This document shows positions 33,305-46,099 of a DNA stretch of 64,000 nt, one piece after another. The notes under the pieces were generated by a model. The model saw nothing but the letters and a program-made list of their open reading frames with translations, ran no database searches and was not told the DNA's origin. Position 1 is the stretch's first letter, and each line of letters begins with the position of its first letter. The position numbers and the translations under genes are program-made. This DNA comes from Haberlea rhodopensis. Lineage: Eukaryota > Streptophyta > Magnoliopsida > Lamiales > Gesneriaceae. The DNA lies in contig CAJQUN010000035.1 in assembly GCA_907163345.1 (NCBI GenBank), positions 2,105,973 through 2,169,972 on the forward strand, written 5' to 3'.

Positions 33305-34248
33305 TATATTTAAAAAAAAAACATTAATGAATGAAACAGCTTTAATTACTCTATGCTAAATTATCTATCAAGTATTCAGTCCCGAGGGAAGAGTATTGAA
33401 GGCAGTCTGATCCCATGCTTACATGGAGTCTGCATTTAGTTTTAGACATAAATTTTTCAGCAGAATCCTTACATGCAGCGACTCTCGGTTGTGGGATCAT
33501 GGGATTTAATCCCATTCCACATATTGGTATAGCTATTAAGTCGCAATGGCCCCAGCTATTCAATGCTTCCATCTTGACGAAATATTAAAATTTAAAGCAT
33601 AAGAAAGTTTGAAATAATTAATATGCGAAGGTACTGATCACTCTTGATAGTTCCTCAGGTTTCACTTATGCAGATACTATACAATACGGATACAAGTATA
33701 CAACACTGTAAATTTTGTTCGAAATTTTCAGGATATGACAGGACGTTGATGCCCTTATGATAGAATAGAACGGTATAAGTATGAAGCTAGCTAAAATGGG
33801 ATGTGATACGTATATGGTAAATGGTGTTGCATGCTATACTTTTGAGTCATTCAGAAGCTTTGATTCGACGACGGTAGGGCAAATAGAAGCATGAAAAACA
33901 CAAACAAAACAGGTGAGAAAGCACCGAGAGTTTTCAGTGAAAAGCCTCCAAAGAAAATGATTTGGATTCACCTGTACCATACATAAGATATTTATTGATA
34001 TGAAGAGGGAGTGTTCTTTGTGTTATTTTGGCAACTGGCCTATTGCAAAAAAAATTAAAAAATGACATCCCTGTGTTAAGAACAACACTAAGGGAGGTCA
34101 TTTGTTTAAAAAAAAAATTGTTTCAACTGTCCCATTGTTCTTTAGCATGGGTCCGAGATTTTTTTATCTGCAGGATCTGGTTTAATATATTGGGATTTGC
34201 ATAAATATGTCGAACTATACACACATTTTCGTATTTGCTAGGATTTTG
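33305..34248. other. Spacer, no gene seen
   Basis: AT-rich; the longest ORF (33351-33572, minus) shows no known domain. Nothing resembling a primer site lies next to the LTR border at 34249, which supports that LTR being solitary. Confidence 0.4.
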
Positions 34249-34907
34249 TGTGAGGGCCCAATCCTAATAATATGATTAATTATCACACAATGATAATTAT
34301 AGCGTAAACAGCGGAAGATTAGTTTAACTTTTAACATGTGGCCCTAAAAATTTCAGCATGACCTCGTCGCGCGAGAAACATACCACCAATACCAATAGTC
34401 AAAATATATATAGATACCATTAGTTTCATCTACATCAACACAAATCAAACTATGAAACACATATCCATACTGAGCAAAATAAACTAAATATACATAAACT
34501 CCCTACACTACAGGGACACACCCCTGGTACATATACGACTGGGATAAGAAGGAAAATAAACCTCTCAAGTGTGGCTCCCACCAGATGTGTACTCTCTGGG
34601 GTCCTGGCCACCTGTACTACCTGTCATTGTCCACACACAAAGACAACAACAGCCTCCCTTGAGGTTGAGCAAAAGCCCAATATGGAACGATCATAGAATA
34701 TACATCATGTATCTAGAAAATGATATATGAAATGAAATGCAATGCATGTCATGTCATGTCGGTATCATACACCCATCCGCTGGGTATCTCAGAGCCAATA
34801 AATGAAAGTCCAAATACTACATGTCAAGCAAAGGAATGTCTATATGGTGCGTCGTCAAAGCGTCACCGCATCCCAGCTCTTGACATCAGATCATATCATA
34901 CAGATGA

Positions 34908-37039
34908 TGTGACATCCCCGAAATGGTTAATTGCTATTTGGCTTTAATTGTGTTTATTATGATTAATTATGTGGTAATTAATTATATGTTGGATTTATTT
35001 ACCTTATGTGGAAATGCATGGTCATGTGGATAGGGTGACCCGGGGTTGCATTTCATGGTGCATGTAATGCATGTTGGGTAAATAATATTGGAAGCATGAT
35101 TTATTTGCATTGGTTAGCAATTTAATTGGAAATCATGTGTTAATTGATATTATGGTGCATTTTGAGTAAATGCTTTGAAAAATATCATGTTGGGGTGTTT
35201 TATACACCATGGAATTATTTTGGTATCATTTTAAATTACCTCACATTTTAATACCCAAACCCCACTTTACATCCCTCACTCTTACTTTACCAATATCACA
35301 CCAAACCCTTCCCTTCTCTATATTTTCGAGCTCAAGCCTAGGGTTGAGGAGAAACCTTTCAAAAATCTTGATTTGTGGAGCATTTTGGGTGATTTGAGAT
35401 CCCCAAGAGGTATGGGTACCTCATGTTTTAATTTTGTAAGGTTTTATTTGAGTTTGGTTTGGTTTTGAAGGGTTTAAAATGGGTTTGTGTTGGGTGTTGT
35501 GATTTTGGTAGTGTTTTGGTTGGATGTTGTTTATATGGGTTTATGTTGAGGTTTATGGGTGGTTTTGAGTTGTTGAGTTTGATTTATGTTGGTGTATGTG
35601 GGTGTGTATGAGTTGGGGTTGAAGATGGGTGAATAGTGCCCAAACCCCGCATGCCCAGAGCTCGGCGATCGATCGGCGTTTTCTCGCGATCGATCGCGAG
35701 CAGCAGTGCTGAGGCAGAGGGCTTCAGCGATCGATCGCGAGATGCGCGCGATCGATCGGCGAGGCCGCGATCGATCGGCGCTAGCTCCGCGATCGATCGC
35801 GGATTGTACAATTTTGTTGGGCGAGGCAGTGTGATCTCGCGATCGATCGGGGCTTGATGGCGATCGATCGCGAGATGCCAAAAATGATGTTTTTGGTTAT
35901 TTTTGTGGGATTTTTAGTATTGGACTATTATTGGGTTCTAATATTGGTATTTGTGAATATGTAGAACCAACCCAGGTGGCAACGCAGCCAAGGAATTGAG
36001 GTCCAACCACATTCCACATTTTGGAAAGGTACGTAGTGGACGTACGGGCACCCAACGGTAACATGTATTTTATATACTCATTGTTTATGCATTGTGGATG
36101 CGAGTATATATGTGGTATTGCATTGTGGATGCATATACATGTTGATTTATGCCATATGAGGTATTGCATTGTGGATGCATATACATGGTAATTTATGCAT
36201 ATTGATGTTAGATGCATATTATGATTATTGGATGCACATCCCATGAGTCGTGGTCATCCTTTGATGATTTTAATGCTTGCCGCTTTTTGTATTGGTTCCG
36301 CTAAATGTGAAGCGAGGGGTGGGAGCGCCGCATGTCACATTTGAGCGTGGTTGTCATATGGGGCGAGGAAAGGGTATTTGCCGCTCTCTGTGAAGCGAGG
36401 GGTGGGAGCGCCGTATGTCCATTGTAGCGAGGTTATCCTATGCCGCCCATATGAAAATAAGCGAGGGGCATTAAAATACACTGTGATGGACAGACTAGGG
36501 AATGGTGACCAATATGTGGTACAGTTGAGATGGTATATGATGTCATGACATGTTTTGGCCATTAAAAATAATCTGTTGATTATACTCATGAGTTATGGTA
36601 CAGGGACAACCAAACGGGAAGCGTTTGAAATGCATGGGAAAACAGGAAGTGTTTTATATAGATTATGCATTTACGCTTTATCTTCATATTGTGTTGAATA
36701 TGAATGATTATTATTGCTCATGTTTGGGGGTTGTCCTTGTAGGTACCTTTTTGGCATGATAGCAAGCTTTGAACGGGTTGAGGTGGTGAGCTTGTGAAGC
36801 ATTCTTTTGAGGATTAAAGGACAGGATTATTTTGTCTAGTGTCTACTCTAGGAGTAGTGTAAAACTAGTTGATAGCATTCATTGATGAGGAATGTAATTA
36901 ATCCATTCTTTTTGGAAGTCCTTATTTTTATGGCATGTAATGCTTAAGCTCATAGACTCAACATGTTCTTTATGCTCTGATTGATTTACTTTAGCTCTAT
37001 TATGCCTTGATTCCGCACTTAAGGATTAGGGTCCTTACA
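34908..37039 (+). repeat. 5' LTR of young chromovirus
   Basis: Starts TGTGACATCCCCGAAATGG and ends GGATTAGGGTCCTTACA. It holds the GATCGATC palindrome array (35667-35869) and three imperfect copies of GCATTGTGGATGCATATACATG at about 36089-36190. Small ORFs inside, including the 116-aa minus frame rich in DRSR, come from the palindromes and occur identically in both LTRs. Confidence 0.95.
35667..35869. repeat. GATCGATC palindrome array in 5' LTR
   Basis: Eight GATCGATC cores start at 35667, 35688, 35729, 35750, 35769, 35791, 35841 and 35862: steps 21, 41, 21, 19, 22, 50 and 21 bp. Several extend to longer palindromes, such as CTCGCGATCGATCGCGAG at 35683-35700. Sequence between cores is not repeated. 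Confidence 0.93.
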
Positions 37040-37043
37040 TTAG

Positions 37044-37055
37044 TGGTATCAGAGC
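37044..37055 (+). promoter_or_regulatory. Primer-binding site (initiator Met tRNA type)
   Basis: TGGTATCAGAGC four bases after the 5' LTR end is the standard complement of the 3' end of plant initiator tRNA-Met, the usual primer of Ty3 chromoviruses. Confidence 0.92.
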
Positions 37056-37250
37056 AGTGGTTAGAGAACCCGGGAACGAGTGAAGGGTAGCCTTAGCATG
37101 TTTGGCTAGGTGCTTACATTTGAAGCATGTTTATGCATGTGGTGCATATTGGTGTATATTTGGTTATACTAACATGCTTATATCACTCCTGTTATCTAAC
37201 GACATGATATATATATTGCTTTGGATTGTTGTTAACATTTGTGTTACAGC

Positions 37251-38150
37251 ATGGCTGCTAATGAGGAAGTTGGCGACGTTGGTAGTGTGAATGCGAGTAT
37301 TGGACAGGCTAATCCTCTACCTCCACCGGCTGTAGGAATGGAACCAGTGGTCCAGTTATTGCTACCGGGTGAGATTAGCTTGACTCAGTTTCTGTCTTAT
37401 CATCCGCCCCGGTTTGAGGGGACAGAGTCCGGAGAAGAAGCTGAAGAGTGGCTGGAGAGACTTGAGCAGATCTTTGTATCGGCTCCTTGTGCTATTACTG
37501 CTTGGCTGAGGCTGGCGGAGTTCCAGTTGGCTAAGAAACCATTGATGTGGTGGAGGAGCACAGTGATGGAGATGAGAGCACTAGGTACTGTGATTGATTG
37601 GACGCTCTTCAGGACCAGGTTCTTGAACCGATACTTCTCCGCGGCAGCAAGACAGACAAAGGAGGATGAATTTACAAGTCTGAGGCAGGGGAACATGACA
37701 GTGGCAGACTATGCCACACAGTACTCATCACTACTGAGGTATGTTCCCCATATTGCCTCTGATGGACGTGCCAAGATGAGAAATTTCATGAAAGGACTGC
37801 GACCGGAGCTCTATGACCGGGTTATCATCAATAACCCAACTTCTTTTGATGATGCTCTCACAAGAGCGGAGCTTGCTGAGCTAGGAGTGGGAGCTTATGC
37901 CATGCCACCACCGGTACCGCAACAGAGGCAGACTAGTGACAGTTTGAGGCCTCGGGGTGAGCCATTTAAACCCCGTGGTGCCTCTTCATCTTCGCGGTAT
38001 GGTGGAAAGAAATACTTTGGCCAGAAACAGGATGGCAAGAAGGGGAATTGGTCCGCCAGTCAAGGATCTTCACAGGGGGATAGGCCGGGAGAGCCGAGGT
38101 GCAACAATTGTGGAGGGCCACATTCTTCAAACAAGTGTCCTGCATGTTAT
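37251..38150 (+). pseudogene. gag of young chromovirus (frame broken at zinc knuckle)
   Basis: Starts at ATG 37251 (MAANEEVGDV); an upstream extension from 37239 has no ATG. The gag domain spans about residues 45-205 (HPPRFEGTESGEEAEEWLERLE, then LRQGNMTVADYATQYSSLL). A basic Gly/Ser-rich tail leads to the first knuckle CNNCGGPHSSNKCP at about 38100. Near 38140 the frame shifts: this frame goes on as noise to 38327, while the second knuckle CGKMGHIARYC and all of pol are in another frame. In relatives gag and pol share one frame, so a small deletion here is the likely cause. Confidence 0.88.
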
Positions 38151-40897
38151 TCTGTGGCAAGATGGGCCACATTGCTCGGTATTGTCCCACCAGGGGAGGC
38201 CAGTCAGAGTATCAGGGCAACAGGCCAAGGTTTGAGGACAGGACAGTGCAGCAGAGGCAGCAGTTTGGGCCTCGTCCATCGGGAGGTCAGACAGTGGGAC
38301 CACCCCAGGGACAAGTATATGCACTGACCAGGGAGCAGGCTCAGGCAGCTCCAGAGGAGGTGATTGCCGGTACGTGTCATTTATTTACGTACCCTGCTTT
38401 TGTTTTGATAGATACAGGTGCCTCCCATTCCTTTGTGTCTGTGGGATTTGTGGAAAGACACCATATGCGCACGTCTTCTTTGCCCACGCCTCTATTGGTC
38501 TCGACACCCACTGGAAGAAACGTCGTTGCTGATCAGTTTTTGGCAGATAGCCTCATTTATTTTGAGGGCAACGAGTTGAGATCAGACTTGATTGTGCTGG
38601 GTATGTCAGACTTCGACTGCATCTTGGGTATTGATGTTCTGAACAAATATCAGGCAGTGGTAGATTGCCGACAGAGAACAGTGAAGTTCAGACCTGAGTT
38701 GGGCAGTCAGTGGACTTTCTTTGGCAACGGGTCTCGTGCGAAGATTCCGTTGATTTCAGCGATCAAGATGTCTCAGCTGTTGGAACGTGGGCACACGGGC
38801 TATCTTATTTATGCCGTGGACACGTCTGGAAAGAGTAAAGAACTGAGAGTTGAGGATGTACCAGTTGTGGCAGAATTTGCTGATGTATTTCCAGAAGAGA
38901 TCCCAGGATTTCCACCGGCCAGGGAAGTTGAATTTGGGATCGAGTTGTTGCCAGGGACATCCGCTATCTCTCGTGCACCTTATAGGATGGCACCGGCAGA
39001 GTTGAGAGAGTTGAAAGAGCAGTTGCAGGATCTCCTTGACAAGGGTTATATACGCCCGAGCGTGTCGCCATGGGGCGCACCAGTCCTCTTTGTGAAGAAG
39101 AAGGACGGTTCGATGCGGTTGTGCATCGATTACCGGCAGCTGAACAAGGCTACAGTGAAGAACAAGTATCCTCTCCCAAGGATAGACGACTTGTTTGATC
39201 AGTTGCAAGGTACAAGGGTGTATAGCAAGATTGATTTGAGATCCGGGTATCATCAGATTCGGGTCAGAGAGGAAGATGTGCAGAAGACAGCGTTCCGGAC
39301 TCGATACGGGCATTATGAGTTCTTCGTAATGCCGTTCGGTGTGACGAACGCCCCGGCCGTCTTCATGAGTCTGATGAACAGAGTGTTTCAGCCGTATCTT
39401 GATCAGTTCGTCATCGTGTTTATTGACGACATTCTTATCTACTCCCGGAGTGAGGAAGATCATGTGAAACACTTGAGGACAGTGCTTCAGATTCTTAGAG
39501 AGCATCAGTTGTATGCTAAGCTCAGTAAGTGTGAATTTTGGCTGAGCAGTGTAGTGTTTCTGGGGCATGTCATTTCGAGCAGTGGGATATCAGTGGACCC
39601 CAAGAAGATTGAGGCCGTGATGGAGTGGGCTGCCCCCACTTCTGTGCCTGAGATTCGGAGTTTTCTTGGTTTGGCCGGGTATTATCGGCGCTTTGTCGAG
39701 GGCTTTTCGAAGATTGCCGAGCCGCTGACTCAGTTGACTCAGAAGGGAGTGCCTTTCTTTTGGTCAGAAGCTTGTGAGGAGAGCTTCCAGGAGTTGAAGC
39801 ACCGGTTGACGACGGCGCCAGTATTGGTGATCCCTACGGAGAACTCCAGATTTGTTCTGTATACTGATGCATCACTGCAGGGCCTTGGATGTGTTCTGAT
39901 GCAAGATAAGCATGTGGTAGCTTATGCATCGAGGCAGTTGAAGCCGCATGAGACCAAATATCCAGTTCATGACTTGGAATTGGCGGCTATCATCTTCGCC
40001 CTGAAGATCTGGAGGCATTATTTGTATGGTACTTCATTCACCATATACACGGATCACAAGAGCCTCAAATTTTTATTCACTCAGGCAGAGCTGAACATGA
40101 GGCAGAGGAGATGGATGGACCTACTCAAGGACTATGATTGCGAGATAGAGTACCATCCGGGGAAAGCCAATTTGACAGCAGACGCTCTGAGCCGGAAAGT
40201 GAGGAGTTCTGCTGAGGACGTCATCCATTTGTCGGCTATGATGACCTCCTATTGTCATCTCGGCTATGATTTTGATATAGATGCATCACCAGTGTATGTC
40301 TCTACCTTATTAGCTGAGCCAGATATTTATGAGAACATCAGGAGAGCTCAGAGGTCAGATGCTGAGGTTCAGAGATGGTTGTCTATAGTGCATCTTGGTC
40401 AGCCGACGAAGTTCAGAGTGGCCGACGACGGATCTTTGAGATTGGGTAACCGCTGGGTAGTTCCGAGTACGCCGGAGTTGCGTAAGGGAATCTTGGAGCG
40501 AGCTCAAAGTAGCAGACTTAGCATCCACCCAGGCGGGAAGAAGATGTACAGAGATCTGCGTGGTCAGTTTTGGTGGAAGAGAATGAAATCAGATGTCGTC
40601 GCTTTTGTGAAGAGGTGTTTGATCTGCCAGCAGGTTAAGGCAGAGAGACAGAGACCTGGCGGCGAGTTGAGAAGCTTGGAGATACCGAAGTGGAAGTGGG
40701 AGCACATTTCCATGGACTTCGTGACTCATTTGCCGAGGAGTGCTTCAGGCTTCGATGCTATTTGGGTGATTGTGGACAGATTGACTAAGGTAGCCCACTT
40801 TATCCCCTATAGCATGACTTTCACATTTTTGAGGATGGCGCAGTTGTATATTAGAGATGTGGTGAGATTGCATGGGATCCCCGTTTCTATTGTGTAG
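38140..40897 (+). pseudogene. Protease, RT, RNase H and integrase (5' part) of young chromovirus
   Basis: Open from the second zinc knuckle to a stop at 40895-40897. Protease has LIDTGASHSF (about 38405-38430). RT has KKDGSMRLCIDYRQLN (about 39100-39150), VMPFGVTNAP (about 39330) and FIDDIL (39420-39437). RNase H shows YTDASLQGLG (about 39860) and TDHKSLKFL (about 40050). Integrase starts with the HPGGKKMYRDL...CLICQQVKAE zinc-binding part (about 40530-40640) and the first catalytic Asp in MDFVTHLP (about 40712). The stop arises where about 7 nt are missing relative to the sister element, just at the second catalytic Asp segment. Confidence 0.92.
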
Positions 40898-41808
40898 ATC
40901 CGCGATTCACATCTCATTTCTGGGAAGGCCTTCAGTCAGCTTTGGGAACTGAGGTCAGATTGAGCACTGCTTATCATCCTCAGACGGATGGCCAGACCGA
41001 GCGCACTATTCAGACGCTCGAGGACATGTTGAGAGCTTGTGTATTGGAGTTCGATGCTTCTTGGCAGGATTCAGTGCCTCTGGTAGAGTTTTCTTATAAT
41101 AATAGCTACCAGGCAAGTATTCAGATGGCTCCGTATGAAGCTCTTTATGGCAGACGATGTAGATCGCCCTTGTGTTGGGATGATTTGGACAGTAGATCAG
41201 TCGGAGGGCCTGAGTTGATCCGGGAAATGGAAGAGAAGATAAAGACTATAAGGCAGAAAATGAAAGCAGCCCAAGACAGACAGGCAGCTTATGCAAATAA
41301 ACGGCGGAGACCGTTATAGTTTCAGTTGGGAGATAAGGTCTTTTTGAAGATCTCGCCTTTCAGAGGCGTTGTACGGTTTGGAATGCGCGGGAAACTGTCT
41401 CCGAGGTACGTTGGACCGTACGAGATTTTACAGCGCATTGGCACCTTAGCTTACCGACTGGCTTTGCCGCCTTCTTTATCTGGTATACATGATGTGTTTC
41501 ATGTATCGATGCTGCGAAAGTATGAACCGGATCCGTCTCACGTGTTACAGCCTTCCGAAGTTCAGTTAGAGTCAGATGTATCTTATGTGGAACGGCCTGT
41601 TAGAATTCTGGACAGAGCAGACCGTAGACTTCGGAACAAAGTGATACCGATGATCAAAGTTCAGTGGGATCGCAGGGGTGTCGAGGAGGCTACGTGGGAG
41701 ACGGAGCAGCATATGGTGCAGCACTACCCGGAACTATTCTCTGGTAGGAGTTTATGTTTAGTTTCTGTTGGGGTAAGTGCATGTGATTTCGAGGACGAAA
41801 TCTTATAA
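40898..41808 (+). pseudogene. Integrase 3' part and chromodomain of young chromovirus
   Basis: In a shifted frame from about 40905 the integrase resumes: STAYHPQTDGQTERT (about 40960-41005) carries the catalytic Glu, followed by LVEFSYNNSYQ and the ALYGRRCRSP segment. A TAG at 41317-41319 interrupts it. The same frame continues with GDKVFLKISPFRG (about 41326) and ends in a chromodomain-like tail, VQWDRRGVEEATWE (about 41660-41705), the targeting module that defines chromoviruses. Stop at 41806-41808. Confidence 0.9.
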
Positions 41809-41820
41809 GTAGGGGAGTAT

Positions 41821-43952
41821 TGTGACATCCCCGAAATGGTTAATTGCTATTTGGCTTTAATTGTGTTTATTATGATTAATTATGTGGTAATTAATTATAT
41901 GTTGGATTTATTTACCTTATGTGGAAATGCATGGTCATGTGGATAGGGTGACCCGGGGTTGCATTTCAGGGTGCATGTAATGCATGTTGGGTAAATAATA
42001 TTGGAAGCATGATTTATTTGCATTGGTTAGCAATTTAATTGGAAATCATGTGTTAATTGATATTATGGTGCATTTTGAGTAAATGCTTTGAAAAATATCA
42101 TGTTGGGGTGTTTTATACACCATGGAATTATTTTGGTATCATTTTAAATTACCTCACATTTTAATACCCAAACCCCACTTTACATCCCTCACTCTTACTT
42201 TACCAATATCACACCAAACCCTTCCCTTCTCTATATTTTCGAGCTCAAGCCTAGGGTTGAGGAGAAACCTTTCAAAAATCTTGATTTGTGGAGCATTTTG
42301 GGTGATTTGAGATCCCCAAGAGGTATGGGTACCTCATGTTTTAATTTTGTAAGGTTTTATTTGAGTTTGGTTTGGTTTTGAAGGGTTTAAAATGGGTTTG
42401 TGTTGGGTGTTGTGATTTTGGTAGTGTTTTGGTTGGATGTTGTTTATATGGGTTTATGTTGAGGTTTATGGGTGGTTTTGAGTTGTTGAGTTTGATTTAT
42501 GTTGGTGTATGTGGGTGTGTATGAGTTGGGGTTGAAGATGGGTGAATAGTGCCCAAACCCCGCATGCCCAGAGCTCGGCGATCGATCGGCGTTTTCTCGC
42601 GATCGATCGCGAGCAGCAGTGCTGAGGCAGAGGGCTTCAGCGATCGATCGCGAGATGCGCGCGATCGATCGGCGAGGCCGCGATCGATCGGCGCTAGCTC
42701 CGCGATCGATCGCGGATTGTACAATTTTGTTGGGCGAGGCAGTGTGATCTCGCGATCGATCGGGGCTTGATGGCGATCGATCGCGAGATGCCAAAAATGA
42801 TGTTTTTGGTTATTTTTGTGGGATTTTTAGTATTGGACTATTATTGGGTTCTAATATTGGTATTTGTGAATATGTAGAACCAACCCAGGTGGCAACGCAG
42901 CCAAGGAATTGAGGTCCAACCACATTCCACATTTTGGAAAGGTACGTAGTGGACGTACGGGCACCCAACGGTAACATGTATTTTATATACTCATTGTTTA
43001 TGCATTGTGGATGCGAGTATATATGTGGTATTGCATTGTGGATGCATATACATGTTGATTTATGCCATATGAGGTATTGCATTGTGGATGCATATACATG
43101 GTAATTTATGCATATTGATGTTAGATGCATATTATGATTATTGGATGCACATCCCATGAGTCGTGGTCATCCTTTGATGATTTTAATGCTTGCCGCTTTT
43201 TGTATTGGTTCCGCTAAATGTGAAGCGAGGGGTGGGAGCGCCGCATGTCACATTTGAGCGTGGTTGTCATATGGGGCGAGGAAAGGGTATTTGCCGCTCT
43301 CTGTGAAGCGAGGGGTGGGAGCGCCGCATGTCCATTGTAGCGAGGTTATCCTATGCCGCCCATATGAAAATAAGCGAGGGGCATTAAAATACACTGTGAT
43401 GGACAGACTAGGGAATGGTGACCAATATGTGGTACAGTTGAGATGGTATATGATGTCATGACATGTTTTGGCCATTAAAAATAATCTGTTGATTATACTC
43501 ATGAGTTATGGTACAGGGACAACCAAACGGGAAGCGTTTGAAATGCATGGGAAAACAGGAAGTGTTTTATATTGATTATGCATTTACGCTTTATCTTCAT
43601 ATTGTGTTGAATATGAATGATTATTATTGCTCATGTTTGGGGGTTGTCCTTGTAGGTACCTTTTTGGCATGATAGCAAGCTTTGAACGGGTTGAGGTGGT
43701 GAGCTTGTGAAGCATTCTTTTGAGGATTAAAGGACAGGATTATTTTGTCTAGTGTCTACTCTAGGAGTAGTGTAAAACTAGTTGATAGCATTCATTGATG
43801 AGGAATGTAATTAATCCATTCTTTTTGGAAGTCCTTATTTTTATGGCATGTAATGCTTAAGCTCATAGACTCAACATGTTCTTTATGCTCTGATTGATTT
43901 ACTTTAGCTCTATTATGCCTTGATTCCGCACTTAAGGATTAGGGTCCTTACA
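41821..43952 (+). repeat. 3' LTR of young chromovirus
   Basis: 2132 bp, about three differences from the 5' LTR. Preceded by GAGGACGAAATC and the purine-rich AGTAGGGGAGTAT (to 41820). The palindrome array is repeated at 42580-42782 with identical spacing. It ends at the GATGA duplication. Confidence 0.95.
42580..42782. repeat. GATCGATC palindrome array in 3' LTR
   Basis: Exact counterpart of 35667-35869, shifted by 6913 bp, with the same eight cores and spacing. Confidence 0.93.
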
Positions 43953-45436
43953 GATGACGTCAGCAAGGCGCCACCTTATACCAGTCTCAATAAATAGGGA
44001 TAATCCAGAGGATGATGTCGGCAAACGCCACCAATCCCCATATCCACAAATCATAGCAATCATAAGGGCCACGAATCCCTATGCCTTTCAGGCCACTTAA
44101 TGCCAGTCATAGCACCGTGTACAACCCTTATGATTGATCGAATCCAAAATAATAGAGTATCAAAGAATGGTAGCTCAACATGTATGTCATGCATCGATGT
44201 ATGTATAAAAACTGATGTGTGTTAACAAAACATTTATTTTCATACATCGATGTGCAATTATGAATGCCATGAATGCCACATAATTTAAATAAAATCACGT
44301 AGCCACATAAAATCAAGTAATTCACAGAAGTCGTCAAATCATATACCAACTGATACAGAATACCTGTTGTATGTTACCCGATCGCAACATACCTTTATTA
44401 GTTAATTTTGATCGACGAGAGAACCGATATCTCCAATTGCTAACTACATAGAATCAAACAACACATATGTTATGTAATTCTGTACTAATAAAGTTACTTC
44501 ATCTTTCTAATATAAAATTTGATAATTTCGTCATCAAATTACCACTCACACCAATACCAAACTAATAATTGACTTTATCCCTAAAAAAAATAAAAATCAG
44601 CTCACAAACAGTAACCAAAATCAGAATTCCCGTTAACCATTTAAATGTATGATTCAATACTTAAACTATATTGAAGGATAATACTACTGAAGTCTATTTC
44701 ATCAAGCAAATTAAATACCTTTTTACTTGGGGTGTCATCATATTTAAAATAACAATGCACCATTCTATACTCAATGATAAATATGCAAGTACATATCTAA
44801 CAGATTTCTTAAATTACATGAACAACCCTAAATTATATTATACAGCACTAAAATTATATTCTATAGCACTAGTAATGATCAATTCAACCTCTAATTAAAA
44901 TCAGCTAATCATTTTATTAGTTCCATCCTTCCGTTTCTCAAACAAATTACACATAAATTTGTTGAAGAAATTACCTCAAGTCTTCATTTCTTTTCTTTTT
45001 GTTATTGCTGATTTTCGATGCAAGATTTGAAATAAAATTGGGTGTTTTCAAGCATAGATCGAAGATTTACAGTAGGGATAAAAACGATGATAAAACAATG
45101 AGGTTAGATATTCTGAACTCATTTAGACACACGTTCAATTTTTAAAGAAAGTGAATGATGACTCACTACAACTCAATAAATCAATAATTTGTATCCTTTT
45201 CTGAATTTGTTGCACGTACAGAGGATATGAAACATTAATGTTAATTAATTATTAAAAAAAAGATTTTCATGTTACTAAAAAAAAATACCCTAAACATATT
45301 CAATATTGGTAGTATTCATTTGCTACTTTTCAATTATCATTAATTTACCAATTAATCGACAACTTATAACATTAATCTCGTCCTAATTTAACAAAATTAA
45401 ATGTAATTATCGTTAATCGAACATCGGGGCATCACA

Positions 45437-45596
45437 TTTTTGTGATACAATTATATATTTTAGCATTCATTATATATTTGTCTTATTGCTAGGACTTGTT
45501 TTCTGAACCATGAGTGACATAAAAATGCGCATCAAATCCTCGCAACAAGCTGTTAGTTTCTACTCATCGGCTCGACAACTCACGAACTCGGTCATG
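45437..45596. other. Short spacer between solo LTR and next element
   Basis: 160 bp with no recognised feature. It separates the right end of the solo LTR from the LTR starting at 45597. Confidence 0.4.
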
Positions 45597-46099
45597 TGTC
45601 ACGACCCACGATCTTGCCGGCCAAGCATTGCAGAGGTTCCAACTCATTCATTTGAAACATGTGGAAATATTGCAATTTTACATAGTTTTGTGGTTTTGGG
45701 ACATTCTGGAAGCTCTAGAAAGTTTGAAGAACACTTTGGATCAACACTGAAGACTATTGACTTCAATCGTACATTATTTTGTATTCTAGAATCTTGCAGA
45801 TGTATATAGAATTTTGTAGAAGCTTGTAGAATTGTAGAAGGTCCTAAAAGATCTTTTTCCACCATTAGATCGAATTGATCACCACCGTCCATTGATGATG
45901 TTGACATGTATATATAGCGGGTAGGAGTTCATTTGTAATCATCCAAGTTTCAATCAAGCAATCTCTCCAACTCTCTTCGTGTTTTTTCCTTTCTAACACT
46001 TTAGCAACCAACTCAAGACTTGCTAGCGAACGCGGGGTTCCTAGTCAAGTGCCGCACGGGTTCAAGGAAGTTTGGGTGAACGTTTCTTATCCTGTGACA
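45597..46099 (+). repeat. 5' LTR of truncated Ty3 element
   Basis: 503 bp from TGTCACGACCCACG to CCTGTGACA, followed by the primer site two bases later. A TATATATA box at 45908-45915 marks the U3 promoter. The 3' LTR is not present in the window. Confidence 0.75.

Larger units (their letters stand above)
34908..43952 (+). mobile_element. Young Ty3 chromovirus (Tekay/Del-like), full structure
   Basis: A 9045-bp plus-strand element with LTRs 34908-37039 and 41821-43952, both 2132 bp, flanked by a perfect 5-bp duplication GATGA (34903-34907 and 43953-43957). PBS at 37044, gag, protease, RT, RNase H, integrase and chromodomain-like C-terminus follow in order, then a purine tract before the 3' LTR. 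By eye the LTRs differ at about three positions (near 35054/41967, 36414/43327 and 36658/43571), about 0.14%. At 1.3e-8 per site per year this is on the order of 50,000 years. The coding region nevertheless carries two frame-breaking deletions and a stop. Confidence 0.95.
34249..45436 (-). mobile_element. Solo LTR of a Ty3 chromovirus, split by a younger insertion
   Basis: The two pieces 34249-34907 and 43958-45436 (about 2138 bp together) are the minus-strand counterpart of the LTR at 56558-58825. The left end TGTGAGGGCCCAATCC mirrors that LTR's 3' end, and the right end near 45415-45436 mirrors its 5' end (TGTGATGCCCCGATGTTCG against TGTAATGCTCCGATATTCG). Internal landmarks such as GATCGTTCCATATTGGG and the TCCGTCTGGATA region also match in inverse. 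No primer site or internal region flanks either end, so the element was reduced to one LTR. Flanks TTTTG and TTTTT are a near match for a 5-bp duplication. Confidence 0.85.

Noticed and set aside
35531..35881. Minus-strand 116-aa frame rich in DRSR (also 42444-42794, 52552-52808 and 47811-48248)
   Set aside because: The Arg/Ser/Asp pattern is the translation of GATCGATC palindromes in any frame; it appears on both strands and in unrelated elements.
37239..37250. Upstream extension of chromovirus gag
   Set aside because: It begins at TTG, not ATG; ATG 37251 matches the family start and follows directly.
38756..39568. 270-aa minus-strand ORF
   Set aside because: Shadow of the well-supported plus-strand protease/RT frame; no motif of its own.
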